A stretch of 63,377 bases of DNA, from positions 1 to 63,377 of the forward strand of contig JBKQIY010000086.1 of the NCBI GenBank assembly GCA_052148155.1. Reading direction: 5' to 3'. Of the stretch, positions 50,938-59,298 are shown in pieces. Positions within the stretch are counted from its first letter, which is position 1. Each line of letters begins with the position of its first letter. Source of the stretch: JBBQER01 sp052148155 (GTDB lineage Bacteria; Actinomycetota; Acidimicrobiia; IMCC26256; PALSA-610). The position numbers and the translations under genes were made by a program. The notes beneath the pieces are model-generated. The model worked only from the letters and a program-made list of their open reading frames with translations, was not told where the DNA came from and made no database searches.

Positions 50938-51324
50938 ATGAGCCCCGAACCCGCAGCCGCGGTCGGTGTCCTGATCGTCGACGATCAGGCCCCGTTCCGG
51001 CGCGCGGCCCGCATGGTGATGGCCGCGACGCCCGGCTTCGACGTGATCGGCGAAGCCGAGTCCGGCGAGGAAGCCGTCGAGCTGTTCGACCGTCTCAGTC
51101 CCGGCCTGGTGCTAATGGACATCAACCTGCCCGGCATCAACGGGATCGAGGCAACCCGTCGGATCACCGACGCGCACCCCGACGCCACCGTCTTGTTGCT
51201 GTCGACCTATCAGGCCGCCGACCTGCCCCGGGGTGCCGACACGTGTGGCGCCGCCGGGTATGTCAACAAAGAAGAGTTCGGGCCGGCAGTTGTCGCCGAC
51301 CTGTGGAAGAAACGCTCGGTCTGA
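50938..51324 (+). CDS. Stand-alone receiver-domain protein (CheY-like)
   Basis: A 128-residue receiver with no output domain. Features: VLIVDDQAPF (acidic pair), Asp61 in LVLMDINLPGING, STYQ with switch residues, and Lys111. The start ATG 50938 is in frame with MSPEPAAAVG. It may act as a phosphate sink or signal by protein contact. 109 nt separate it from the NarL regulator gene, and its 3' end faces the histidine kinase gene (8 nt apart), so kinase and receivers are convergent. Confidence 0.88.
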   Translation: MSPEPAAAVGVLIVDDQAPFRRAARMVMAATPGFDVIGEAESGEEAVELFDRLSPGLVLMDINLPGINGIEATRRITDAHPDATVLLLSTYQAADLPRGADTCGAAGYVNKEEFGPAVVADLWKKRSV

Positions 51325-51332
51325 CCGGTCAG

Positions 51333-53501
51333 TCAGTCGCTCAGCGGGATGCGGCCACCGATGCGGGTGCCCTGGCCAGGCGCCGAGTCCACGGAGACGC
51401 TGCCACCGAACGCTCCGACCCGGTCGCTCATGTTCACGAACCCGTGACCCTGATGGGCGCCGCTGTCGAGCGCGAAGCCTGCGCCGGTGTCGGCAACTTC
51501 GAACACCAGCGCGCCTTCGACCTCGCGTAACGTCACGGTCGCTTCCGCGCCCGGACCGGCGTGCTTGCCCGCGTTTTGGAGTGCCTCGAGGCAACAGAAG
51601 TACACCGCGGCCTCGACCTGTTGGGGGTAGCGGCCGATGTCCTCCGCCTCGACCGACGTCAGCAGCGCGGCGCGACCGGCCGCGGCCCGCAACGCGTCGG
51701 GAAGTCCACGGTCCATGAGCAGCGGAGGGTAGATGCCGTGCGCAAGGTTGCGTAGCTCTTGCACTGCCTCTTGGAGGTCGAGTCCCATCTGGTCGAGCAT
51801 GGTCTTGGCCTGTTCCGGATCGGTGTCGGCAATCTGTCGCACGAGACGGACACCGACCGCCAATGCGACGAGATGTTGTTGTGCGCCGTCGTGCAGGTCA
51901 CGTTCGATGCGGCGCCGTTCGGTGTCGGTCGCTTCCACGATACGAGCGCGAGACGCGCGCAGCTCGTTCGCTTGCCTGCGCACCGCGTCGAGTGACTCTT
52001 GAAGCGCAGAGTCGAGCTTCACGTTGTGCAACGCGAGGCCGACCTGGCGTGCGAGCTCGGTGAGCGCAAGGTCGTCGGCGTCGTTGAATGGGAGCGCACC
52101 TTGCGCGCGGCGGACCACGATCAATCCGAGCAGCTCGCCGGAGTTCGTGACCGGAGCGGTCCGCAGCACCGGCTCTTCGAGCCCAACCAGGATTGCCGGC
52201 AGCCACACCTGCGCCCATGCCGGTCCGGAAACCCCGGCGTGCGCGACAACGGTTTCTTCCTCAGGCGCGAGTGGGATCGTCGCCGGCCCGCGGTCGGGCA
52301 CCGACACGGCCCGATCGATCCCTTGCGCGGCGCGTGTCCAGACTTCGGCGACCTCGAGGTTCATCGTCGCTTTGAGCGACTCCGCGAGTTGGAGGAGCAG
52401 CTCGTCGAGCGGAAGTGCGCGGGTGAGACGACTGCCGAACGTTCGTAGTACTTCATCGGGTGCGTGTCCTTCTCCGTAGACGCGCCGCGTCGCGAGTTCG
52501 GTAAGGCGTTCGCGGGCCGGTACCCATAACAGCGCGGCGACCGCCGCGGCAAGCATCGACAGGCCGAGAAGGTTTTTTTCGCTGGCCGAAGGCGCGTGTC
52601 CGAGGCCGAACACGATGGCGAGATACGACAGACCGACCAGACCGACGAGGCCGGTGAGCGTGATGCTATGCACGAGCAAACGATCGATGCGAACCGCGAG
52701 CTGATCCGAAGCGCCGACGGCGAGGGACAACGGAATGAGCAACGTCGACGAGACCGCAACCGCCGCGACCGGTTGGGGCCACGACACCAACGTGTTGAGC
52801 GCGACCGCGACGGTCGAGATCGCGCCCGCGACCACAACCGCCCATGCGACCCACTGCAGGCGGGCGCGTTCTTGTTGGGTCGCGGCGGCGCGGCAGCGGC
52901 GTACGTAACCCGCCAACCCGATCACCGCGGCGACGCCGCCGGCAATCGCGACTGGCACCACCGCCACGGCAGGTCGTTGCGCGTCGAGCGACGCCGCGAG
53001 TGCGAGTGCGCCGGCGTAGCCGACGATCGTGATGACGCGCCGGGCCCGACCCTCGAGGGTGCCGCGCGGCAGGCCCAACGCGAGGTGCAAACCGATCGCC
53101 GGAAGCAGCCCAACCGCGATCGCGAGGATCGCGGTCCGGGCGTCGCTGGCGCGCGGGTGACCGTTGGCGGCTTCGCCCGCCGCGATCGCCGCGACCGCGC
53201 CGACCGCGGCACCGAAGACCATGATCCAACTCAGAAGCTCTTTCGGACGTTGCACGGCCACGAACGCCGCAGCCGCGCTCCATCCGATCACGAGCGCGCA
53301 CACCAAGACGCGTCCGGGACCTACCGCCAGGTGAGACGCGACTGCCGCGCCGGCGATCGCGACGCCCGACGCGGCTACCCCGACGGCTGCGACCCCGGCC
53401 GCGCGACGCGAACCGCGCCGCGGTTCGCGCACCGAGCCGCGCAGGCTGGTGATCTCGAGCGGCGACGCAGGTTCCGCAGAGTCGATCTTGGTGGAGGCCA
53501 C
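51333..53501 (-). CDS. Membrane histidine kinase (HisKA_3/NarX-like)
   Basis: A 722-residue sensor. After a polar N terminus come about eight to nine predicted membrane helices (35-325). A GAF-like domain follows (about 350-490; EVLRTFGSRLTRALPLDELLLQLAESL ... LTELARQVGLALHN), then a coiled region and the HisKA_3 dimerisation domain with phosphoacceptor His537 in RIERDLHDGAQQHL, and a HATPase at about 625-720 (EALQNAGKHA, DTGAGF, GHGFVNMSDRVGAFGG). GTG 53501 has GAGGA 9 nt upstream. It probably phosphorylates the NarL-type receivers beside it, including the cyclase hybrid. It lies 37 nt after the ABC ATPase gene. The membrane segment suggests sensing at or in the membrane. Confidence 0.88.
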   Translation of the reverse strand: MASTKIDSAEPASPLEITSLRGSVREPRRGSRRAAGVAAVGVAASGVAIAGAAVASHLAVGPGRVLVCALVIGWSAAAAFVAVQRPKELLSWIMVFGAAVGAVAAIAAGEAANGHPRASDARTAILAIAVGLLPAIGLHLALGLPRGTLEGRARRVITIVGYAGALALAASLDAQRPAVAVVPVAIAGGVAAVIGLAGYVRRCRAAATQQERARLQWVAWAVVVAGAISTVAVALNTLVSWPQPVAAVAVSSTLLIPLSLAVGASDQLAVRIDRLLVHSITLTGLVGLVGLSYLAIVFGLGHAPSASEKNLLGLSMLAAAVAALLWVPARERLTELATRRVYGEGHAPDEVLRTFGSRLTRALPLDELLLQLAESLKATMNLEVAEVWTRAAQGIDRAVSVPDRGPATIPLAPEEETVVAHAGVSGPAWAQVWLPAILVGLEEPVLRTAPVTNSGELLGLIVVRRAQGALPFNDADDLALTELARQVGLALHNVKLDSALQESLDAVRRQANELRASRARIVEATDTERRRIERDLHDGAQQHLVALAVGVRLVRQIADTDPEQAKTMLDQMGLDLQEAVQELRNLAHGIYPPLLMDRGLPDALRAAAGRAALLTSVEAEDIGRYPQQVEAAVYFCCLEALQNAGKHAGPGAEATVTLREVEGALVFEVADTGAGFALDSGAHQGHGFVNMSDRVGAFGGSVSVDSAPGQGTRIGGRIPLSD

Positions 53502-53538
53502 GGTCTTCAATCCTCGTCGGGTTCGGCGGTCCCCGAGG

Positions 53539-54258
53539 TCACACGGCCGATTCGCTCGCGCCGACCGTCGCCTCGTCGTCGCTGACGACGCGGCCGTCAC
53601 GCATCCGGACGATGCGGTCGCCGGCCTCGGCGACGTCGTCGTCGTGAGTGACGAGCAAGATCGTCTGGCCGCTGGCATGGAGGCGACGGAACAGCTCGAG
53701 TACCTCGTGGCCGCCCTCGGAGTCGAGCGCGCCGGTCGGTTCGTCGGCGAGCAGGAGTGTGGGTTCGTTGGCGAGCGCGCGTGCGATGGCGAGACGTTGT
53801 CGCTGCCCTCCGGACAGGACGCCCGGCGCTTCTTTGGCTTTGTCGGCGAGGCCGAGGAGGTCGAGGAGGTCGCGGGCGCGTGACTCGGCGCGTTTGCGGG
53901 GCGCGCCCGCGATCACCGCGGGGAGGGTGACGTTCTCGAGCACGCTCATGCTTTCGAGCAGGTTGAAGAACTGGAACACGATACCGATATGCGTTCGGCG
54001 CATGATCGCGAGTTCGTCTTCGGATTTCCCGACGAGGGACAGGCCGGCCAGGACGATCTCACCGTCGGTCGCGGTGTCGAGCCCGGCAACGAGGTTCAAC
54101 AGCGTCGACTTTCCGCAGCCGGACGGACCCATCACCGCGACGAACTCGCCCGGCTTCATCTCGAAATCGACGCCGCGCAGCGCCCGCACCGGCGCGCCTT
54201 CGGACTCGAAGTTTTTGCGCAGCCCGCGGGTCACGAGAATTGGGCTCTCGTCGGTCAT
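53539..54258 (-). CDS. ABC transporter ATP-binding protein (LolD/MacB type)
   Basis: A 239-residue ATPase. Walker A GPSGCGKST, the Q-loop VFQFFNLL, signature LSGGQRQRLAIARALANEP and Walker B LLLADEPTGALD are intact, then the His switch LVTHDDDVA. The group (MacB/LolD/FtsE) normally pairs with an FtsX-like permease with a large outside loop, but no permease is in the window. ATG 54258 overlaps the cyclase stop as ATGA (54255-54258), and the kinase gene follows 37 nt on. It may work with a permease elsewhere or mainly as a signalling partner (inference). Confidence 0.88.
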   Translation of the reverse strand: MTDESPILVTRGLRKNFESEGAPVRALRGVDFEMKPGEFVAVMGPSGCGKSTLLNLVAGLDTATDGEIVLAGLSLVGKSEDELAIMRRTHIGIVFQFFNLLESMSVLENVTLPAVIAGAPRKRAESRARDLLDLLGLADKAKEAPGVLSGGQRQRLAIARALANEPTLLLADEPTGALDSEGGHEVLELFRRLHASGQTILLVTHDDDVAEAGDRIVRMRDGRVVSDDEATVGASESAV

Positions 54259-55619
54259 GATGTTCCTCCTGCTTTGATCGGATCGCCGACCACTTGATAG
54301 CGGTACGCGCGTACGGTGGTCTGGCGTCCCTTGACGGCCTGCTCGCCGAGCGCTTCACAATCTGGTGGTGTCGCCAGCGCGGCGCGGGTCGCCTCGCTGA
54401 ACACGAGGCAGCCCGCGGGACGCGCGAGGTCTTGGAGTCGCTGCGCGAGATTCACCGTGTCGCCCACCAGGGTGTATTCGAGCCGCGCTTCGGAGCCGAG
54501 GAGTGCAGCGGCCACCGGACCGGTGGACAGGCCGATGCCGAGCCCGAACGGCGGAAGGCCGCGAGCCGCCCACGTCGCGTCGAGCGCGACCTGAGCTTCG
54601 AGCATCGCGACCGCCGCCGCGAACGCACGGTCGGCGTGATCGTCTTGGGGGACCGGCGCCCCGAAGCACGCCATCACCGCGTCGCCGACGAACTGCATCA
54701 CGGTTCCACCTTCGGCGAGGATCGCGCCGTTCATCGCGGCTCGATGCTCGTTGAGCAGATGCGCGAGCGCGCTCGGATCTGTCGTTTCGGCGATGCCCGA
54801 ATATCCACGCACGTCCGACATGATGACCGTCACGTCGAGCTCTTCGGTTTCGCCGATCCGTCGACCTTCGAGTCGGACCTTCTCGGCGATACCGGTGGGC
54901 AGCAACCGGCTCAAGGTTTCGCCCTGTTCTTCACGGTCGACGATCGCTTGGTGCAGGCTCCGCAACCGCTTGAGCGCACCGGCTTCGCCGGTGCTCGCGT
55001 CGCGTGACAGCGCCAAGAACAGTTGGTCGACCATCTCGGCGACCGAAGCCGGCGTCGTGTGCAGCGAAGCTGCGATTGCCTTGATCGGGCGACCCTGCGC
55101 GACCTGTTGCAGCAGGATTTCCTCGTCGGCGGTCAGTCCGCCGATGCCGGCGACGGGATGCACGAGCGCCTCGACGATCTTGGGATCGAGCACTGAGCCG
55201 CCGGTCGCGACTTCGCGCACCGCGCGGGCGAGCTGGTTTCCTTCGGCGATGCGGTCCTTGAGCAGGTACGCGTAGCCCGCGGCGCCGTCGGCGAGCAGCG
55301 AGATCGCATATTCGGGATCGTCGTATTGCGACAACACGACGATGCCGGTACCCGGATGACGCTTGCGGAGTTCTTTGGCGGCGTCGATACCTTCACGCTG
55401 AAAGGCGGGCGGCATACGGATGTCGGTCACCAGCACCTGCGGCGCGGCTGCCGTCGCCCCGGCGATGAGCTCGTCGTAGTCGCCGGCCGTCCCGACGATC
55501 TCAAGGTCGGATTCGATCGCCAGCAGCGCCCGGACACCCTCGCGGACGATCACATTGTCGTCGGCGAGGAAGACCGTGATGCGCCCGGACTCCGGAACAG
55601 TCGTTCCCATCGACTCCAT
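54255..55619 (-). CDS. Hybrid receiver - LuxR-HTH-like - class III nucleotide cyclase
   Basis: A 454-residue protein from ATG 55619 (ATG 55610 also possible). The receiver (about 14-138) has Asp20/21 and phosphoacceptor Asp66 in QVLVTDIRMPP. A NarL-like HTH-like part follows (about 160-205; GLTADEEILLQQVAQGRPIKAIAASLHTTPASVAEMVDQLF). A helical linker (211-250) leads to the class III cyclase domain (about 262-440). Metal Asp269 (IMSDVRGYS) and Asp313 (FVGDAV) and transition-state Asn390 and Arg394 (VGDTVNLAQRL) are kept; Asp387 of the adenine pocket is present, but the usual Lys of KxxGD is Gln309. So the cyclase looks active but may have altered base selectivity. It would tie a phosphorelay to cAMP or cGMP synthesis. 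Head of the minus-strand kinase operon. Confidence 0.88.
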   Translation of the reverse strand: MESMGTTVPESGRITVFLADDNVIVREGVRALLAIESDLEIVGTAGDYDELIAGATAAAPQVLVTDIRMPPAFQREGIDAAKELRKRHPGTGIVVLSQYDDPEYAISLLADGAAGYAYLLKDRIAEGNQLARAVREVATGGSVLDPKIVEALVHPVAGIGGLTADEEILLQQVAQGRPIKAIAASLHTTPASVAEMVDQLFLALSRDASTGEAGALKRLRSLHQAIVDREEQGETLSRLLPTGIAEKVRLEGRRIGETEELDVTVIMSDVRGYSGIAETTDPSALAHLLNEHRAAMNGAILAEGGTVMQFVGDAVMACFGAPVPQDDHADRAFAAAVAMLEAQVALDATWAARGLPPFGLGIGLSTGPVAAALLGSEARLEYTLVGDTVNLAQRLQDLARPAGCLVFSEATRAALATPPDCEALGEQAVKGRQTTVRAYRYQVVGDPIKAGGTS

Positions 55620-56145
55620 TGACGCACATGGGTGCTCGGCCCGCCAGGTGGCCGGCGTCCCCGCTGTGGGGGTGCTGGCATCATGAACCGGCTCCGACCG
55701 CGTCGCCCCCACCGCCCGGGGCGGCGACCGTGGCGCCGCCGATCGTCCGGATACCGCCAGCTCCCCCAGTTACCCAGCCTTTTGGGAGAGTCCCGCAACG
55801 CCAGGTCCTCGTTCCCCCGAACGTTTCGAGCCGTGCGAGGGCGGCGAAGCCGTCGTGGCCGAGCTCAGTTCGAAGACGGCGCTCGACCGCGCGAGCGCTT
55901 TTCGTTGCGCGGCGAGGAACTCGACCGCCAACGGGACGACCTGCACGACCGTCCAAGGCCACGCTCGCCGGAACAGCCTGAATCATCTCAAGGCCGAAAA
56001 ATCCCCACCGGGTCCGCGGCGTCGGCGTGCGACGTGTCATCCACACATGCGATGTTCGATACACGCCCGGATCGTGTCCCGCCCCAATCGGTCGTGCGAC
56101 GGCATCCGTCGGTGTTCGTTGTGGTGGGCGTGCGAGGCTGTGGCG
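55620..56145. other. Intergenic region, no gene seen
   Basis: About 525 nt between the divergent cyclase-hybrid and phosphoesterase genes. Frames present are Arg/Pro-rich shadows. Nothing recognisable as RNA gene or terminator. Confidence 0.4.
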
Positions 56146-57588
56146 GTGAGACGATGCTCGGCCTTCGTCGTGTGCCTCGTGGTCGTCGCCGCGTGTAGCG
56201 CAAGCCCGCACCAGGCGTCGTCGAAGCCGGCCCCGCCTTCGTCTTCGGCGCCTTCGTCGTCCCCGGGCGTCGGCATACACAAGATCCGCCACGTGATCGT
56301 GATCATGCAAGAGAATCGGTCGTTCGACAGCTACTTCGGGACCTACCCCGGCGCGGACGGAATCCAGATGTTGCATGGTGTGCCGACGGCCTGCGTGCCC
56401 GATACCGGCGGGCGTCGGTGCATCCGACCGTTCGTCGACCACGCCGACGTCAACGGCGGCGGTCCGCACCAATACGCCAACGCCACCGCAGACCTCAACG
56501 GCGGACGCATGGACGGCTTCGTCATCCAAGCACGCAACGCCGTGCAGAACTGCGGCTTCTTCGCCGACCCGGCATGCGTCGCCGGCTCCAAACGGGCCGC
56601 GTCCGACGTGATGGGATACCACACCGCAAGCGACCTCCCGAACTACTGGACCTACGCCCACGACTTTGTCCTCCAAGACCACATGTTCGAACCGGACACG
56701 TCGTGGAGTCTGCCTGCCCATCTGTTCTTGGTATCGGAATGGTCAGCGAGTTGCGCGACCGCCAACGATCCGGCCTCGTGCACCAACGCGCATGACCAAC
56801 CTGGACCCAATCCGCCCAGCGGGAACCCGCTGCGACCTTCCAAGCACGGTCCGATCTACGCATGGACCGACCTCACCTATCTGCTCCATCGAGCCAACGT
56901 GTCATGGCGTTACTACGTCGCGGCGGGCGCCCAACCGGACTGCGTCAACGGTGCCGTCACCTGCGCTTCGGTGGCGCAGAACTCGAAGACGCCGGGCGTA
57001 TGGAATCCGTTGCCGTACTTCGACACCGTCCGCGACGACGACCAGTTAGGCAACATCCAGCCCGTCACCCATTTCTACAATGCCGCACGGCGCGGGGTCC
57101 TGCCCGCCGTGTCATGGGTGGTTCCGTCCCAAGCGGTCAGCGAGCACCCACCGGCACGGATCAGCGCCGGGGTCGCCTACGTGACCGGACTGATCGACGC
57201 GGTCATGGAAGGTCCCGATTGGAACTCGACCGCGATCTTTTTGGCGTGGGACGACTGGGGCGGTTTCTACGATCATGTCGTCCCGCCCGTCGTCGACGAG
57301 AACGGCTACGGACTGCGTGTCCCCGGGCTGGTCATCAGTCCGTACGCCAAACACGGCTACGTCGACCATCAGATCCTCAGCTTCGACGCGTACGTGAAGT
57401 TCATCGAAGACGACTTCTTGAACGGACAGCGCCTCGACCCGAAAACGGACGGCCGACCCGACCCGCGACCCGACGTCCGCGAAGACGAGCCGATCCTCGG
57501 CGACCTCACCAAAGACTTCGACTTCAACCAAACACCACGACCCGCGGTCGTGCTCCCGTTGCATCCGAAGACCACACTGACCGGCTAA
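56146..57588 (+). CDS. Lipoprotein phosphoesterase (phospholipase C/acid phosphatase-like)
   Basis: A 480-residue exported protein. From GTG 56146 the N terminus RRCSAFVVCLVVVAAC is a lipoprotein signal with a VAAC lipobox. After a Ser/Pro linker comes the phosphoesterase domain (about 45-470) with the family start IRHVIVIMQENRSFDSYFGTYPGADG, then DFVLQDHMFEPDTSWSLPAHLFLVS, AVSWVVPSQAVSEHPPARISAGVAYVTGLIDAVM and IFLAWDDWGGFYDHVVPP, ending with VPGLVISPYAKHGYVDHQILSFDAYVKFIED. Metal-binding Glu, Asp and His in these motifs are kept. Relatives are phospholipases C and acid phosphatases. Alone in its transcription unit. The longer frame upstream to 55855 is shadow. Confidence 0.87.
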   Translation: MRRCSAFVVCLVVVAACSASPHQASSKPAPPSSSAPSSSPGVGIHKIRHVIVIMQENRSFDSYFGTYPGADGIQMLHGVPTACVPDTGGRRCIRPFVDHADVNGGGPHQYANATADLNGGRMDGFVIQARNAVQNCGFFADPACVAGSKRAASDVMGYHTASDLPNYWTYAHDFVLQDHMFEPDTSWSLPAHLFLVSEWSASCATANDPASCTNAHDQPGPNPPSGNPLRPSKHGPIYAWTDLTYLLHRANVSWRYYVAAGAQPDCVNGAVTCASVAQNSKTPGVWNPLPYFDTVRDDDQLGNIQPVTHFYNAARRGVLPAVSWVVPSQAVSEHPPARISAGVAYVTGLIDAVMEGPDWNSTAIFLAWDDWGGFYDHVVPPVVDENGYGLRVPGLVISPYAKHGYVDHQILSFDAYVKFIEDDFLNGQRLDPKTDGRPDPRPDVREDEPILGDLTKDFDFNQTPRPAVVLPLHPKTTLTG

Positions 57589-57764
57589 CCCCGACGGCAC
57601 GTCGGCAGCGTCTCGTCGCCCGACGTCTCACCCCGATCGTGACCCGCCAGCGTCGCCCATCCGATCCGCCAGCGGGAGCGCAACGACCGGACAGCACGCG
57701 ACCGCCAAGACGATCCCCATCGCGGGTCCTCGCCGGACGTCTTCGGGGTGGGCGCCCCGGCGGG

Positions 57765-58358
57765 TCAGTTGTTGGCGGCGGGTACGGTCGGAGGGACGAT
57801 GGTGAAGTCGGAAACTTGGCTGCCGATCCGAGGTCCGTACAGCACCAGACCGAGGTCCTGGCCGATCGGTGCCTTAAAGATGAGTCGTCCGGTACGGGTG
57901 GTGCCGGTGGCGTAACGACCGTCGATCCCGTTCGGCGTTCCTGGCTCAGGGATGACGAAGAGCTCCTGATGTGCGGCGTCGACCAACGTGAACAGACTGT
58001 TCGCGTCCACCGTGTAGGTGCTGGACCCTTGGTATTCCATCGTGAGGTCGATCGCGACGTATTGCTTACCGGATCCCGCGGGCGCCAACCCGGCCGGTGC
58101 GTCGTGCAGGTGGACGTCGAGGACGGTCACGAGCCAGTTGTTCGGGAGACCGATCTTCTCGCCGACGACGTACGGGATCGAGTTCGGAATGTCCATGGGA
58201 TTCGCAGTCGTCGACGTCGCCGCACTACTCGTCGACGTCGACGTCGACACGGTCGTGTCTGATGCCTTGGCGGTTCCGTGACTCGAGGAGCAGCCCGCGG
58301 CGACCACGAGCAAGCCGACAACGAACACAACGGGTCCCGCGTAATCTCGCCAGCGCAC
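57765..58358 (-). CDS. Lipoprotein of unknown function, DUF4352-like
   Basis: A 197-residue exported lipoprotein. Signal peptide PVVFVVGLLVVAAGC has a VAAGC lipobox. A Thr/Ser-rich stretch (about 25-55) is followed by an Ig-like/MPT63-type beta domain (about 60-190; VGEKIGLPNNWLVTVLDVHLHDAPAGLAPAGSGKQYVAIDLTMEYQGSSTYTVDANSLFTLVDAAHQEL), with GxxxTGRLIFKAP near the end. This text fits the DUF4352/telomeric-repeat-binding-factor-2-like domain of secreted actinobacterial proteins. No known partner. Preceded by a 5' hairpin. Confidence 0.78.
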   Translation of the reverse strand: MRWRDYAGPVVFVVGLLVVAAGCSSSHGTAKASDTTVSTSTSTSSAATSTTANPMDIPNSIPYVVGEKIGLPNNWLVTVLDVHLHDAPAGLAPAGSGKQYVAIDLTMEYQGSSTYTVDANSLFTLVDAAHQELFVIPEPGTPNGIDGRYATGTTRTGRLIFKAPIGQDLGLVLYGPRIGSQVSDFTIVPPTVPAANN

Positions 58359-58384
58359 GTCCTACCTCCGTCGCAACGATCGAT

Positions 58385-58408
58385 GGTCGCGGCTTTCGTG
58401 CCGCGACC
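58385..58408. promoter_or_regulatory. Hairpin upstream of the DUF4352-like lipoprotein
   Basis: GGTCGCGGC (58385-58393) pairs perfectly with GCCGCGACC (58400-58408) across the 6-nt loop TTTCGT. It lies 27 nt upstream of the minus-strand start at 58358, so it would be in the 5' leader. It could be a terminator for the lipoprotein gene to its right or a leader hairpin. No T-tract. Confidence 0.45.
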
Positions 58409-58664
58409 GTCGAACCGTCGGGTGTGAATGTCTCGTGCTTGTACCGTATGCGCCGAGAGCGCTGTTGGGTCCAAGCAACACGACGGCTGCACTCAGGAGA
58501 CCAGCATCGTCAGCCGGGCGGCGCCCGAAATACTCCACCGTGTGAGCGGAACTCATCGCGATTCCGCCTGGTACAGCGGGGTCAGTTACCACGATTTCGG
58601 GGACCGGCCGGAGTTGCATCTGCGACACCGACAAAGAGGCGGCAAGACTTTCCACCACTGTCGG
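58409..58664. other. Gap between two lipoprotein genes, no gene seen
   Basis: 256 nt between the two minus-strand lipoprotein genes (306 nt including the hairpin at 58385-58408). Only shadow frames are present. The promoter of the left gene should lie here; I could not place boxes with confidence. Confidence 0.4.
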
Positions 58665-59192
58665 TCACGTCACTTTCGCGGCGTGGAAACCGCCAGCGCC
58701 GTCACCGCGCACCTGACCTGGAGCGGCGTCACTTGCGTCGAGGTAGAGCGGCTTCCCGTGGTACACGAGCTGCTTCGCTCCGTCCGTGCGCGTGATCAGG
58801 CTGAACGCCGACGCGCTCAGACCTGCCCCATACGTCGGTGTTCCGACGACCAGGAGCGGCGGCCACACGACAGCGCAGGTGCCGGTACAGGTGCTGGTAC
58901 CCGGGTGCGTGTCGTACGAATACGTATACAGCGTCAAACCCGCGTCGTTGACCAACACATTGCCGAGCGTCGTGGCTCCAACGGCCACCGTGGCCTGGCC
59001 AGAAGACGCCCCAGGCGCAGCCGCTGTAGGCATCGTCGACGACGACACGGCAGTCGTCGAGTTCGACGCCGGCCGCGTACTCGTCGACGTTGACTTCGAA
59101 CTTCCACTTGAACACGCAGTCAACGCCGCGGCGACCGCCACCGCGACACCCATCAGACGGAACATGCGACGACGCATCCGACCGCGCAGCAC
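58665..59192 (-). CDS. COG4315-type secreted repeat lipoprotein
   Basis: A 175-residue exported lipoprotein. Signal peptide FRLMGVAVAVAAALTAC with LTAC lipobox, then a Ser/Thr-rich spacer. The C-terminal domain has VLVNDAGLTLYTYSYDTHPGTSTCTGTCAVVWPPLLV, GLSASAFSLITRTDGAKQLVYHGKPLYLDASDAAPGQVRGDGAGGFHAA. This matches the secreted-repeat (YxYxxD-like) family found in actinobacterial lipoproteins, and the C-terminal part of the FN3 protein at 36000. Cys in STCTGTCAVVWPP is a common feature. Start GTG/ATG near 59192. Function is unknown. Confidence 0.8.
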   Translation of the reverse strand: MLRGRMRRRMFRLMGVAVAVAAALTACSSGSSKSTSTSTRPASNSTTAVSSSTMPTAAAPGASSGQATVAVGATTLGNVLVNDAGLTLYTYSYDTHPGTSTCTGTCAVVWPPLLVVGTPTYGAGLSASAFSLITRTDGAKQLVYHGKPLYLDASDAAPGQVRGDGAGGFHAAKVT

Positions 59193-59218
59193 TCGTTTCC
59201 TTCCGAACGACGACGATC

Positions 59219-59248
59219 GGAGGTCCCGGCATTCATGCCGGGACCTCC
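59219..59248 (-). terminator. 13-bp perfect hairpin downstream of the PstS-like gene
   Basis: GGAGGTCCCGGCA (59219-59231) pairs fully with TGCCGGGACCTCC (59236-59248) around a 4-nt loop TTCA. It lies 51 nt after the stop of the PstS-like gene (59299) and 27 nt before the start of the lipoprotein gene at 59192. It is the strongest hairpin in the window and is a probable terminator, though it lacks a T-tract. Confidence 0.7.
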
Positions 59249-59298
59249 GTCGGAACTCTGTCGTATGTCTGTCCTGTCTTCGGTCTGACGTTTTTCGC

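Noticed and set aside
51333..53678. Longer start of the histidine kinase beyond 53501
   Set aside because: The extra N-terminal text is shadow of the ABC ATPase 3' end; GAGGA spacing favours GTG 53501.
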